DNA of 64,000 bases. It comes from Hyphomicrobiales bacterium (GTDB taxonomy: Bacteria > Pseudomonadota > Alphaproteobacteria > Rhizobiales > Rhizobiaceae). A model generated the notes under the pieces. That model had not been told where the DNA came from and searched no databases. It saw only the letters and a list, made by a program, of their open reading frames with translations. Each line of letters begins with the position of its first letter. The first letter of the stretch is position 1. The translations under genes and the position numbers were made by a program. Below are positions 10,238-18,848 of the stretch, one piece after another. The stretch lies in the NCBI GenBank assembly GCA_900473045.1, contig UCKS01000025.1, forward strand, positions 62,001 to 126,000, read 5' to 3'.

Positions 10238-10477
10238 ATGACCATCGAAGTCAAAGTTGCGCATGCCGAGACGCATTTTTCCGAATTGCTTTCCAAAGTT
10301 GAGGCTGGAGAAGACGTTGTAATTTCGCGTGGGAACGAGCCGATTGCCCGCCTTGTGCGCATCGACGCCCGCGATGATCGAATTGCTGCGATTGAAGCGT
10401 TGAAGCTGGAACGTGCGCGTCACAAACCTGTCAGCAGCGAAGAGATCCGCCAATGGCGAGATGAAGGTCGCCGATAA
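10238..10477 (+). CDS. Type II antitoxin, Phd/YefM family
   Basis: A 79-residue protein. Its N-terminus (VAHAETHFSELLSKVEAGED then VVISRGNEPIARLV) has the Phd-type DNA-binding fold pattern, and the charged C-terminal helix is the usual toxin-binding arm. The start at 10238 is chosen over an ATG 12 bases upstream because GGTGAGG at 10225-10231 is well spaced from it. The PIN-domain gene follows after 2 bp, so the pair is surely one operon. Such antitoxins normally repress their own promoter, here within the 78 bp after purN. Confidence 0.85.
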   Translation: MTIEVKVAHAETHFSELLSKVEAGEDVVISRGNEPIARLVRIDARDDRIAAIEALKLERARHKPVSSEEIRQWRDEGRR

Positions 10478-10479
10478 AA

Positions 10480-10881
10480 ATGAGCTTCGTTGTCGATGCG
10501 TCTATCGTTGCCGCCTGGCTTCTTCCGGACGAGAGTAACGAACTTGCAGAGGAAGCGCGCCTAGCAATGAAAAGCGAGGATGCGCTTGCCCCTGAGCTGC
10601 TTTTACATGAAATTCGCAACATCCTTGTGATTTCAGAACGACGAAAGCGCGTCACGGCCGACGGCGCTGTCAGCCTGCTGGTAGGCCTGCGGAAAGTTCC
10701 GCTCATCATTGTCGATATGAAGGACGATTTCAGTATCTTGCAACTGGCCAGAGAACATCGCCTTTCAGGCTATGACGCAACCTATCTTGCCCTTGCAGTT
10801 GCGCAAAACACCGCTCTGGTTACCCTCGACCGCAAGCTCGACGCAGCAGCACGTGTCGCAGGGTTGAAAACGTTTAGTTAG
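10480..10881 (+). CDS. Type II toxin, VapC-like PIN-domain ribonuclease
   Basis: A 133-residue PIN-domain protein expected to cut RNA with Mg2+ when free of its antitoxin. The acidic catalytic set is intact: D6 (VVDAS), E44 (LLHEIRN), D99 (SGYDATYLALA) and D117 (TLDRKL). The toxin therefore looks functional. It starts 2 bp after the antitoxin stop, and its last 4 bases overlap the end of the convergent Nudix gene, which packs the module tightly between purN and nudK. Confidence 0.88.
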   Translation: MSFVVDASIVAAWLLPDESNELAEEARLAMKSEDALAPELLLHEIRNILVISERRKRVTADGAVSLLVGLRKVPLIIVDMKDDFSILQLAREHRLSGYDATYLALAVAQNTALVTLDRKLDAAARVAGLKTFS

Positions 10882-11471
10882 TCGAGCTTTTTCCTGTTCA
10901 GCATCGCCCATTGCAACAGCATGATCGTCTTTCCGTCGCAGATTTCACCGCTGTCGATCATCGCCATGGCGTCGACGAGCGGAACCTCCAGAACTTCGAT
11001 ATCCTCATCCTCGTGGTCGGCACCGCCGCCGTCTTCGGCGCGCACCGTCACGTCGATGATGGCGGCGAAGAAGTGGACGGTTTCGGTTACGGCACCGGGC
11101 GACATGAAGGCCTGGAAGACCGGGCGGACGTCGGTCACCAGATAGCCGGTCTCTTCCATCACCTCGCGCTTGATCGCCTCGGCCGGATGATCGCCGTCGA
11201 GCAGACCGGCAGGGGTTTCCATAAGCCAGCCGGAGTGGCCGTTGAGATAGGCCGGGATGCGCAACTGCCGCACCAGGACCACGCTATCACGCCTGGGATC
11301 GTAGAGCAGGATCGTGGCGCCGTTGCCGCGGTCATAGACCTCCCGCTTCAGCGTCTTGGTGATGCCGTTCGAGCCGGTATAATTGAAGGTGACGTTGCGC
11401 AGGTGGTACCAGTTTTTCGAAAGGGTCTCATCCTTGAGGATCTCGACGCTGGCATTGTCGAACTTCGTCAT
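10878..11471 (-). CDS. Nudix hydrolase, NudK-like (GDP-mannose or ADP-sugar pyrophosphatase)
   Basis: A 197-residue Nudix protein. The Nudix box runs GLLDGDHPAEAIKREVMEET near residues 89-108, with the metal-binding REVMEETG helix intact. The surroundings EVYDRGNGATILLYD and FQAFMSPGAVTETVHFF match GDP-mannose pyrophosphatase NudK as I know it, though ADP-ribose pyrophosphatases are close relatives. It would recycle nucleotide sugars to NMP plus sugar phosphate. The 3' end overlaps the toxin gene by 4 bp; upstream lies a molybdoenzyme gene on the same strand, 6 bp away. Confidence 0.82.
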   Translation of the reverse strand: MTKFDNASVEILKDETLSKNWYHLRNVTFNYTGSNGITKTLKREVYDRGNGATILLYDPRRDSVVLVRQLRIPAYLNGHSGWLMETPAGLLDGDHPAEAIKREVMEETGYLVTDVRPVFQAFMSPGAVTETVHFFAAIIDVTVRAEDGGGADHEDEDIEVLEVPLVDAMAMIDSGEICDGKTIMLLQWAMLNRKKLD

Positions 11472-11477
11472 CTGCTG

Positions 11478-13592
11478 CTATTCCTTGCGCATCCATACGC
11501 GATTGTCGTGAAAGGCCGCACCGCCATAGGGTGCGGCGGCATCGGCGCCGGTGAGCACGTTGATGCCCTCGCCGTCCAGATGCGCATCGTTGGGCCAAAG
11601 GCCTTCGGCGATGACCACACCACGCCGGGCGCCGCCGCCGAGCTTGGCGTGCAGCCGGATCTCGCCACGATCATTGCCGATGCGCACGACCTCGCCGTCG
11701 GCAATGCCAAGAGCCGCAGCGTCCTCCGCATGGATCATCGCTTCCGGACGGACTTCCTTCTGCAGTGAAGACGGCGTTTCAGCAAACGTCGAATTGAGGA
11801 AGGATCGGGCCGGCGATGTTGCCAGGCGGAACGGATGCGTTGGGGTCGCCACCTCGATCAGGTCGACATGGTCGGGAAACTCCGGCAATTGCGCGTGCGG
11901 GCCAAAGACGCCGAGCGCCTTTGGCGGCCGGTTCGGCGCCGGCGTGCCGGTCCAGTCGGCCTTGAAGCGGAATTTTCCATCCGGGTGGCCGAAACCATCG
12001 ACGAAATGCGCGGTGTCGAAATCGGGCTGGACGTCCAGCCATTTCTCGCGCTTCAGCGCGTCGTAGCCGATGCCGTAATTGACCAGGATATGGTCGATAT
12101 GGTCGCGCTCGCTCAAACCGAAACCGGGCTTTTCCGCGACTCCCAGACGCTTTGCCAGTTCCTCGATGACGAACAGATTGGTGCGCACGGTGGATGGCGG
12201 CTCGACCACTTTGGGGCCGAGCAGGATGTGCTGGTGGCCGCCGCCGCGATAGAGATCGTCATGCTCGAGAAACATGGTGGCGGGCAAGACGATGTCGGCG
12301 ACCTTGGCTGTGTCGGTCATGAACTGCTCGTGCACGGCGACGAAAAGATCATCACGCAGGAAACCGCGCTTCACCAGCCGCTGTTCCGGCGCGACATTGA
12401 CGGGGTTGGTGTTCTGGATGAGCATCGCCGTCACCGGGCCGCGATGGCGCAACGCTTCGGCATCGCCGGTCAGCACCCGGCCGATCTGCGACTGGTCGAG
12501 CAAACGGATATCCGGATCGAGCATTTCAGAGCCGACCAGTTCGCGCTTGTCGAGCCGGAAAATATCGTTGTTGGTGTGGAAGGCGCCGCCACCTTCATGC
12601 TGCCAGGATCCGAGCACGGTTGGCACCGAGGCCGCAGCATGGATGGCGACCGCGCCGTTGCGCTGGCGGGTAAAACCGTAGCCGAGCCGGAAATAGGTTT
12701 TGGGCGTGGTGCCGACCAGCCTGCCGAACGCTTCGATCTCTTCGACCGGCAAGCCGGTGATGGCGGAGGCCCATTGCGGGGTGCGCGTCTTCAGGTGCGC
12801 TTCAAGACCAGCCGGATCATCGGCATATCTAGCCAGATAGGCCCGGTCGGCATAACCGTCGCGAAAGGCGATGTGCATGACGGCGCAGGCCAGCGCCGCG
12901 TCGGTGCCGGGCTTCAGCACCAGCCCCATATCGGCCTGCTTGATCGTCGGGTTGTCGTAGATATCGATGACGACAATCTTGGCGCCGCGTTCCTTGCGGG
13001 CCTTGATCGCATGGGTCATCACATTGACCTGCGTCGACACGGCATTGGTGCCCCAGATGACGACGCAATCGGATTTGGCCATCTCGCGCGGATCGGGGCC
13101 GCGCAGCGAACCGGTGGCCATCGCCAGCCCGGTCCAGGCAAGGTTGGTGCAGATCGAGCCGAAGAAGCCGGAATATTTTTTGGCGTGACGCAGCCGGTCG
13201 ATCGAATCGCGCTGCACCTGCCCCATCGTCCCGGCGTAAAAATACGGCCAGACAGCTTCGGAACCATAGTGCTGCTCGGCCTTGACGAAGGCGCCGGCAA
13301 TCTCGTCCAGCGCGTCCTCCCAGGACAACTGCTGCCAGCTGCCATCGCCCTTGGCGCCCTTGCGCCGCTGCGGCACCATCAGGCGTCCGGGGTGATAGAT
13401 GCGCTCGGAATAGCGCGCCACCTTGGCGCAGATGACGCCCGCGGTGTAGGTATTGGCGCCGGCGCCGCGCACCCGGCCGATCCGGCCTTCGGGTGTGATA
13501 TCGACCTCGAGCGCGCAGGCCGAGGGACAGTCGTGCGGACAGACAGTGTGGCCGACGGACTTTTCTGGTTTTATAGGGGTCGCAACGTTCAT
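11478..13592 (-). CDS. Molybdopterin oxidoreductase with N-terminal 4Fe-4S site
   Basis: A 704-residue member of the DMSO reductase/formate dehydrogenase superfamily. The N-terminal cluster ligands are seen as CPHDCPSAC near residue 16 plus a further Cys in GVICAKV about 30 residues on. The middle (VIWGTNAVSTQVNV) and the C-terminal cap with the molybdopterin dinucleotide contacts follow. There is no twin-arginine signal, so it is probably cytosolic. No electron-transfer subunit lies beside it, and its substrate is unknown. The ATG at 13592 is preferred, but one six codons upstream is possible; neither has a strong ribosome site. Confidence 0.85.
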   Translation of the reverse strand: MNVATPIKPEKSVGHTVCPHDCPSACALEVDITPEGRIGRVRGAGANTYTAGVICAKVARYSERIYHPGRLMVPQRRKGAKGDGSWQQLSWEDALDEIAGAFVKAEQHYGSEAVWPYFYAGTMGQVQRDSIDRLRHAKKYSGFFGSICTNLAWTGLAMATGSLRGPDPREMAKSDCVVIWGTNAVSTQVNVMTHAIKARKERGAKIVVIDIYDNPTIKQADMGLVLKPGTDAALACAVMHIAFRDGYADRAYLARYADDPAGLEAHLKTRTPQWASAITGLPVEEIEAFGRLVGTTPKTYFRLGYGFTRQRNGAVAIHAAASVPTVLGSWQHEGGGAFHTNNDIFRLDKRELVGSEMLDPDIRLLDQSQIGRVLTGDAEALRHRGPVTAMLIQNTNPVNVAPEQRLVKRGFLRDDLFVAVHEQFMTDTAKVADIVLPATMFLEHDDLYRGGGHQHILLGPKVVEPPSTVRTNLFVIEELAKRLGVAEKPGFGLSERDHIDHILVNYGIGYDALKREKWLDVQPDFDTAHFVDGFGHPDGKFRFKADWTGTPAPNRPPKALGVFGPHAQLPEFPDHVDLIEVATPTHPFRLATSPARSFLNSTFAETPSSLQKEVRPEAMIHAEDAAALGIADGEVVRIGNDRGEIRLHAKLGGGARRGVVIAEGLWPNDAHLDGEGINVLTGADAAAPYGGAAFHDNRVWMRKE

Positions 13593-13677
13593 GGCTTTTC
13601 TATATTGCATCGCGAAAGGGTGTCACAGTCCCCTTCGCCATACATTCCAATATTTCACGGGACGATAAGGGACGCGA

Positions 13678-14556
13678 ATGAATTACCGTCACATCTACCA
13701 CGCCGGAAACTTCGCCGATGTCCTCAAGCACGCCGTGCTCGCCCGGCTGATCGTCTACATGGCGCAGAAGGACAAGGCGTTTCGCGTGCTCGATACCCAT
13801 GCCGGTATCGGGCTTTACGACCTGTCGAACGAGGAAGCGCAAAAAACCGGCGAATGGGTCGATGGCATCGGCCGCATTCTCGACGCCGACATTCCGGCCA
13901 AGGCGAAAGCGATCCTCGAGCCTTACCTCACGGCCGTGCGCGATCTCAACCCGGATCGAGGTCCGGAAGGCGGCCTGACGCTCTATCCCGGCTCTCCGAA
14001 GTTGACCCGCATGCTGATGCGGCCGCAGGACCGGCTGTCGGCGATGGAACTGCATCCCGACGACTACGAGACGCTGCACCGCCTGTTCGACGGTGATTTT
14101 CAAAGCCGCATCACCGAACTCGATGGCTGGCTGGCGCTCGGTGCCCATCTGCCGCCGAAGGAAAAGCGCGGCATCGTGTTGGTCGATCCGCCGTTCGAAA
14201 TCGCTGGCGAATACGAGCGTCTGGCGGACGGCCTGCACAAGGCCTACCGGCGGTTTTCCGGCGGCACCTTCTGCTTGTGGTATCCGCTCAAGCAGGGCGC
14301 GCCGATTGCCGAATTCCATGCCGCCCTTCAGGCACTGGAAATCCCGAAAATGCTGTGCGCCGAACTCTCGGTCCGCAGCGACCGCGACACGACCGGGCTG
14401 TCGGGCTCCGGCCTGATCATCGTCAACCCGCCGTTTACGCTGAAGAGCGAACTCGACATCCTTCTGCCCTTCCTTAAGGACCGGCTGAAGCAGGATCGCC
14501 ATGCCTCCGCCCGTGCCTTCTGGCTGCGCGGCGAGGACGTCCCCGAACGGGATTGA
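13678..14556 (+). CDS. rlmJ: 23S rRNA (adenine2030-N6)-methyltransferase
   Basis: SAM-dependent enzyme that methylates A2030 of 23S rRNA. The 292-residue protein begins MNYRHIYHAGNFADVLKHAV, the very conserved RlmJ start. It has a SAM site at LDTHAGIGLYDL near residue 38 and the catalytic DPPFE near 168-173. The length is normal. It is divergent from the molybdoenzyme across 85 bp. Confidence 0.93.
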   Translation: MNYRHIYHAGNFADVLKHAVLARLIVYMAQKDKAFRVLDTHAGIGLYDLSNEEAQKTGEWVDGIGRILDADIPAKAKAILEPYLTAVRDLNPDRGPEGGLTLYPGSPKLTRMLMRPQDRLSAMELHPDDYETLHRLFDGDFQSRITELDGWLALGAHLPPKEKRGIVLVDPPFEIAGEYERLADGLHKAYRRFSGGTFCLWYPLKQGAPIAEFHAALQALEIPKMLCAELSVRSDRDTTGLSGSGLIIVNPPFTLKSELDILLPFLKDRLKQDRHASARAFWLRGEDVPERD

Positions 14557-14631
14557 GCACGCACGCGTTGAACGGGGCTTGACGGTCAACCCGCAAGAGA
14601 CGCACTCTGCGGATGGCCGGGGGAGAGGATC

Positions 14632-15066
14632 ATGACAGGACTGTTTGTGCGCACCGTTATTGTCTCGCTCGTCGTGATGGCAAGCGCCGCTATGCCGGTA
14701 AAGGCGTCCGACCATCTTAACTATGGCATGGGGCGCAGCACGGATGCCTGCCGGAGCCCGGAAGTGCTGGGCTTCATTACGTCCGACTTCGGTGCTCGGG
14801 CCGCCGGCTATCTCAAAAGGGACATAGCCATCGCCGAAATCCGCGACGTGCGGCAAAATCGCGTTGTCCTGCGCGACCGGACCCGCCCGGTCCAGCGGGA
14901 ATATTGCCATGCTACCGCCATCACCACCGATGGTGAGAAACGCGCGCTCTGGTATCTGATCGAGCGTGGCTTCGGCTTTGCCGGTATCGGCTCGAACATC
15001 GAGTTCTGCCTGAGCGGCCTCGATCCCTGGTCTGTCTACGGTGCGCAATGCGCGTCGTTGCGGTGA
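14632..15066 (+). CDS. Secreted protein of unknown function
   Basis: A 144-residue protein with a typical Sec signal peptide (hydrophobic stretch at residues 5-20, AMPVKAS cleavage region). The mature part has four cysteines (C40, C92, C126, C140), an even number that could form two disulfides in the periplasm. I recognise no family. It is preceded by GGGGGAGAGG. The stop is only 8 bp before the preferred start of the RNase T2 gene, so the two are likely co-transcribed. Confidence 0.65.
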   Translation: MTGLFVRTVIVSLVVMASAAMPVKASDHLNYGMGRSTDACRSPEVLGFITSDFGARAAGYLKRDIAIAEIRDVRQNRVVLRDRTRPVQREYCHATAITTDGEKRALWYLIERGFGFAGIGSNIEFCLSGLDPWSVYGAQCASLR

Positions 15067-15074
15067 CAGGCGTC

Positions 15075-15833
15075 ATGTCTCGCATCCGCCCTCTGATCCT
15101 TGCCCTAGCCGGCCTTCTGGCGCTTGCAGCGTGCAGCGGCGAGGAAAAGACTCCGCAGACCGGGAAAGACGCGCCCGCCTCCACCACCACGGCCGCCAAC
15201 ACGCCGATCGTCGGCAACCAGGGCACGAGCACGCGTCCGAAAACACCAGCGATCCCGCTGGGCAGCGGTTTTGACTTCTACGTCCTGTCGTTGTCGTGGT
15301 CGCCGAGCTGGTGCCTGGACAACGATCCGGCGGGACGATCGATGCAATGCGATCCGGACAACAATCACGGCTTCATCGTCCACGGACTCTGGCCCCAGAA
15401 CGAACAGGGATACCCGGAATTCTGCCGCACCCGCGAATCCGACCGTGTGCCAGACACGCTCGGCCGGACCCTTTTCGACATCATGCCGTCGATGGGGCTG
15501 ATCGGCCATGAATGGCGCAAGCATGGCTCCTGCTCGGGGCTCAGCCAGAAGAACTATTTCACCGTCCTGCGCACCGCGCGCGAAAAAGTGGTGATACCGC
15601 CGTCCCTGCAATCGGTCGGATCGGACCAGAGGACAAATGCCACACAAATCGAGACAGCGCTGACATCGGCCAATCCGGGCCTGCGTCCCGATGCGCTCGC
15701 TGTCACCTGCGCCTCCGGCCGCGTCGAGGAAGTCCGGATCTGCTTCAACAAGGATCTGAGCTTCCGCGCCTGCGGCGAGATCGATCGCGGCGGCTGCAAG
15801 GTGAAAAGCCTCAGCCTTCCGGCCACCCCCTAG
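15075..15833 (+). CDS. RNase T2 family ribonuclease, putative lipoprotein
   Basis: Endoribonuclease of the acid RNase T2 family, which makes 3'-phosphate ends through 2',3'-cyclic intermediates. Both active-site blocks are present: NNHGFIVHGLWPQ (CAS-1 His) and HEWRKHGSC (CAS-2 His and Lys). The N-terminus has a signal with lipobox LAAC (C20), followed by a Thr/Pro-rich linker, so it is probably anchored in the envelope on the periplasmic side. The preferred start (252 residues) avoids overlapping the previous gene; an ATG 9 codons upstream would overlap it by 19 bp. A role in scavenging RNA is inferred. Confidence 0.88.
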   Translation: MSRIRPLILALAGLLALAACSGEEKTPQTGKDAPASTTTAANTPIVGNQGTSTRPKTPAIPLGSGFDFYVLSLSWSPSWCLDNDPAGRSMQCDPDNNHGFIVHGLWPQNEQGYPEFCRTRESDRVPDTLGRTLFDIMPSMGLIGHEWRKHGSCSGLSQKNYFTVLRTAREKVVIPPSLQSVGSDQRTNATQIETALTSANPGLRPDALAVTCASGRVEEVRICFNKDLSFRACGEIDRGGCKVKSLSLPATP

Positions 15834-15874
15834 ATCACCTCAACACACTGACCATCCAGCGAAAGAAAGCTCTG

Positions 15875-16465
15875 ATGAAGATCTTCTATTCCCCCACATC
15901 CCCCTATTCCAACAAGGTGCGCATGGCCGCACGCTATGCCGGCCTTGCAACCGAAAACGTCTTGACCGACACCAACGGCAACCCGCAGGACCTGATCGCC
16001 AGCAACCCGTTCGGCAAGATCCCGACGCTGGTGACACCCGAAGGCAAGGCGGTCTACGACAGCCGCGTGATCATGAATGTTATCGACCGCGAGACCAAGG
16101 GCAAGCTCTATCCGCGCAACGCTGCCAAGCGCACCGACGTGGAAATACTGGAAGCCCTGTGCGACGGCATCTGCGACTGCCTGCTGGCGATCGTCTATGA
16201 AAAGCGCTTCCATCCGCCGGAAAAGGTCCATCAGCCCTGGATCGACCGTCAGTGGGAAAAGGCCGGGCGTGGTCTCGACCTCCTCAACGCCAACCTGCCG
16301 AAGACCGGCGCCAAGCTGCATGCCGGTCACTTCGCGCTGGCCGCATTGTTGCGCTATCTCGAAGTGCGTTTCGCCGGCGAATGGCAGAAGGGTCGCCCGA
16401 AGCTGAAGAACTGGCCGCAGAAATTCGAAAAGTTCTTCCCGGACTATGCCCAGTTCAAGGTCTGA
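15875..16465 (+). CDS. Glutathione S-transferase family protein
   Basis: A 196-residue GST. The thioredoxin-like half starts MKIFYSPTSPYSNKVRMAAR, where the S/P/Y residues are the likely glutathione contacts. NPFGKIPTLVTPEG carries the cis-proline and DSRVIMNVID the Ser region that binds the gamma-glutamyl group. The all-helical C-terminal half follows. The substrate is unknown. Start chosen at the ATG that begins the thioredoxin strand; frames extending upstream run over the RNase T2 gene. Confidence 0.85.
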   Translation: MKIFYSPTSPYSNKVRMAARYAGLATENVLTDTNGNPQDLIASNPFGKIPTLVTPEGKAVYDSRVIMNVIDRETKGKLYPRNAAKRTDVEILEALCDGICDCLLAIVYEKRFHPPEKVHQPWIDRQWEKAGRGLDLLNANLPKTGAKLHAGHFALAALLRYLEVRFAGEWQKGRPKLKNWPQKFEKFFPDYAQFKV

Positions 16466-16512
16466 TCAGACTGTCATCAGGAGCGCGGCGTTGGCGAAAA
16501 GGATCAATATCA

Positions 16513-17013
16513 ATGGCTGATATCATCCTGGAAACGCCGCGCCTCCGGTTGGTGACATGGGAGGCTGACGACACCGGCCTTGTTCAGGCGCTACACTCTT
16601 CCGTCGATACGACACAGTATTTGTCCGGCGCCGCGCCGTGGAGCCGCGAACGGGCGCAGGAGCGCCTGCAGAAGTGGCTTGATGAGGACGAGCGCGACGG
16701 CACGACCAAATACAAGCTTCTCCGGCGTCAGGACGGCGTTTTCGTCGGCCGCGCAGGATTTTCCCTGCTCGGTCAGACCTATGAACTCGGCTACTCGCTG
16801 TGCCGCGAAGCCTGGGGTAATGGCTATGCGACCGAGATCGCCCGGGCCCTGGCCCAGTGGTTCTTCGAGAAGGATTTTTCGGACCGGTTCACTGCATTTA
16901 CCCATCCGGACAATGTCGCGTCACAGCACGTCCTGACCAAGATCGGCATGCTTCCATGCGCGTCCGTCATCATTGATGACATTCTGTGCCCCACCTTCGA
17001 GATGCGACGGTAA
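16513..17013 (+). CDS. GNAT family N-acetyltransferase (RimJ/RimL-type)
   Basis: A 166-residue acyltransferase. It begins ILETPRLRLVTWEADD, the common RimJ/RimL-like start. It continues with ELGYSLCREAWGNGYATEIA, where the R/Q-x-x-G-x-G/A acetyl-CoA loop appears as WGNGYA, and ends with the HPDNVASQHVLTKIGM helix typical of this group. The acceptor could be a protein N-terminus or a small amine. It lies 47 bp after the GST gene on the same strand and ends at a strong terminator. Confidence 0.85.
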   Translation: MADIILETPRLRLVTWEADDTGLVQALHSSVDTTQYLSGAAPWSRERAQERLQKWLDEDERDGTTKYKLLRRQDGVFVGRAGFSLLGQTYELGYSLCREAWGNGYATEIARALAQWFFEKDFSDRFTAFTHPDNVASQHVLTKIGMLPCASVIIDDILCPTFEMRR

Positions 17014-17031
17014 GCTCACGCGTTGAAACGC

Positions 17032-17061
17032 AAAAAGGCCGGATCGCTCCGGCCTTTTTTT
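17032..17061. terminator. Bidirectional intrinsic terminator
   Basis: AAAAAGGCCGGA-TCGC-TCCGGCCTTTTTTT: a GGCCGGA/TCCGGCC stem with a 4-base loop flanked by A- and T-runs. It can stop transcription from the acetyltransferase gene on the plus strand and from the barrel protein gene on the minus strand. Confidence 0.9.
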
Positions 17062-17079
17062 CATTCACAGTCTGATGGA

Positions 17080-17718
17080 TCAGAACTTGACGCCCATACC
17101 GACGCGGACGCTGTGTTCGTCGTAACCCGAAGAAACCTTGCCACCGCGCAGGTTGAAGTCCTTCGAGCCGTAGTCGGAGTAACGGTACTCGACGCGCGCC
17201 GTGACGTTGTCGGTCACGAAGGCTTCAGCACCCGCACCGGCCGTCCAGCCGAGCAGCGTGTTGGAGTCCGAAGTTCCGCCCTGCGAGGCCTTGACGTTGC
17301 TGGCAGCGACACCGGCCGTACCGTAAACGAGAACCGGGTTGAGATCGACACCGACGCGAGCGCGGACCGAGCCGTTTGCACGCTGCTTCAGGCCGACGCG
17401 CCCATTGCTGCTGTCGTTGTCGCCGTAGTTGACATCGGCTTCACCGCCGTAAACGAGCTGGCCGCTCTGCATGTTGTAGCCACCATAGAGACCGCCACCG
17501 AAGCCAGCAGCTGAACCGTCGCCGTTGCCGTTGAACTTGCCGTGGCCCCAGTTGGCGGTACCACCGACATAGGCGCCCGACCAGTTCTTCACAGCCGGTT
17601 CGTTGTATTCGGCAGCCGGAGCAGCCGGGACTTCGTCGATCGCATCGGCGGCCTGTACGGCGGAGAAGGCGATCAGGGATACGGCGGATGCCATAAGGGT
17701 GGTGATGAGAGTAGGCAT
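17080..17718 (-). CDS. Outer-membrane beta-barrel protein (Omp25/31-like)
   Basis: A 212-residue porin-family protein. A signal peptide ends at AVQAAD, and GAYVGGTANWGHGKFNGNGD is typical of the first strands of Omp25/Omp31-type proteins of Rhizobiales. Alternating strands follow and the chain ends VRVGMGVKF with the terminal Phe that the BAM complex recognises. The start follows a perfect AAGGAG, so expression is probably strong; an open frame 19 codons upstream is discounted. A long AT-rich control region precedes it. Confidence 0.9.
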   Translation of the reverse strand: MPTLITTLMASAVSLIAFSAVQAADAIDEVPAAPAAEYNEPAVKNWSGAYVGGTANWGHGKFNGNGDGSAAGFGGGLYGGYNMQSGQLVYGGEADVNYGDNDSSNGRVGLKQRANGSVRARVGVDLNPVLVYGTAGVAASNVKASQGGTSDSNTLLGWTAGAGAEAFVTDNVTARVEYRYSDYGSKDFNLRGGKVSSGYDEHSVRVGMGVKF

Positions 17719-18089
17719 TAAAGTCTCCTTGTACGAACCGATGTTCCGGACCCTCGCGGTCCCAAACTGATACATCGGGAAATTTCTATTTAACCCCGCC
17801 CGGTTGAGGAGAATTTGACAATCAAATGCGGATTCTCAAGAGCTAAATTGTGAAATTTTAAAGGCAGAAGCATGGCTGTAATGCGATGTTGCTTCAGTGC
17901 CACATGGTATTTATTAACCATGAAACAGTATTAACGGAATATATACTATAACGATGTGAAATAATTCAACTTACCGCTTTTGCATTAATTTTTCTGAAAC
18001 GAATGCACCCGCCCGGTTTCGCAATAACGCCCCTCCTCCTATATCCTTGCCGGATGCACATATACGAATCGCACATCGGCAAAATCAGG
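17719..18089. promoter_or_regulatory. AT-rich divergent control region (barrel protein / reductase)
   Basis: About 370 bp, much poorer in GC than its surroundings, between the barrel gene and the reductase gene. It includes CATGGT and ACCATG arms 8 bases apart (17903-17922), several TTAAC words and an AT-rich track with ATATATACTATAA near 17940. These look like divergent promoters with room for regulators. I cannot assign a specific protein, and I see no gene in it. Confidence 0.45.
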
Positions 18090-18848
18090 ATGCCTCTGAA
18101 AACAGCGCTGGTCACCGGCGGTGCCAGGCGTATTGGCAAGGCTATCGTCGAGGATCTTGCCGCGCACGGCTTTGCAGTGGCCATTCACGCCAACACGTCG
18201 CTGGCGGAAGCGGAAGCGCTTGCAGCCACCATCCGCGCCAACGGCGGTACGGCGTCGGCGATCGTCGCTGACCTTGCCGACACGGCCTCGACGCAAACAC
18301 TGATGCGGAAAGCCGCCGCCGCGCTTGGGCCGATCGGGCTTCTCGTCAACAATGCCTCACTGTTCAAGAAGGATAGCCTGGCCGATTTCGACGAGACGAT
18401 CTGGGACCGCCATTTTGCCCTGCACGTCAAAGCCCCATCGCTGCTTGCCCGTGATTTTGCCGCGCAGTTGCCAGGCGAAAATTCCGGGCTGATCATAAAC
18501 ATCATTGATCAGCGTGTCTGGGCTCCCAATCCGAGATTTTATTCCTATATGTTATCGAAGTCGGCTCTTTTGACGGCGACGAAAACGATGGCCCAGGCCT
18601 TGGCACCGGCAATCCGCGTCAATGGCATCGGCCCCGGCCCGACGCTGCCGAACGAGCGTCAGAACAGCCGGGATTTTGACAGGCAGATCGAGGCACTGAT
18701 CCTGAAGCATGGACCGCAGCTTGACGAATTCGGCCGGGCGATCCGGTTCCTATTCGAGACGCCGTCGATCACCGGGCAGATGATCGCCCTTGACGGCGGC
18801 CAGCATCTGGCCTGGGAAACGCCGGATATTTTGGAGATTGTGGAATGA
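18090..18848 (+). CDS. SDR family oxidoreductase (pteridine reductase/FolM-like)
   Basis: A short-chain dehydrogenase of 252 residues. The NADP-binding [14 protein letters not shown] is near the N-terminus, VNNASLF in the middle, and the active-site Tyr-x3-Lys in [11 protein letters not shown]. The double-arginine glycine loop and the ASLF motif are typical of pteridine/dihydrofolate reductase-like SDRs, so reduction of a pterin is possible (inference). An ATG at 18054 is an alternative start; neither has a strong ribosome site. The 3' end overlaps uvrC by 4 bases (ATGA), so the two are coupled. Confidence 0.8.
   Translation: MPLKTALVTGGARRIGKAIVEDLAAHGFAVAIHANTSLAEAEALAATIRANGGTASAIVADLADTASTQTLMRKAAAALGPIGLLVNNASLFKKDSLADFDETIWDRHFALHVKAPSLLARDFAAQLPGENSGLIINIIDQRVWAPNPRFYSYMLSKSALLTATKTMAQALAPAIRVNGIGPGPTLPNERQNSRDFDRQIEALILKHGPQLDEFGRAIRFLFETPSITGQMIALDGGQHLAWETPDILEIVE

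Noticed and set aside
11835-14096. A 753-codon open frame on the plus strand opposite the molybdoenzyme gene
   Set aside because: Its product is His/Arg/Asp-rich without any family pattern, as expected from the antisense of a GC-rich gene, while the minus strand has clear Fe-S and molybdopterin motifs. Its end also runs into rlmJ in another frame.
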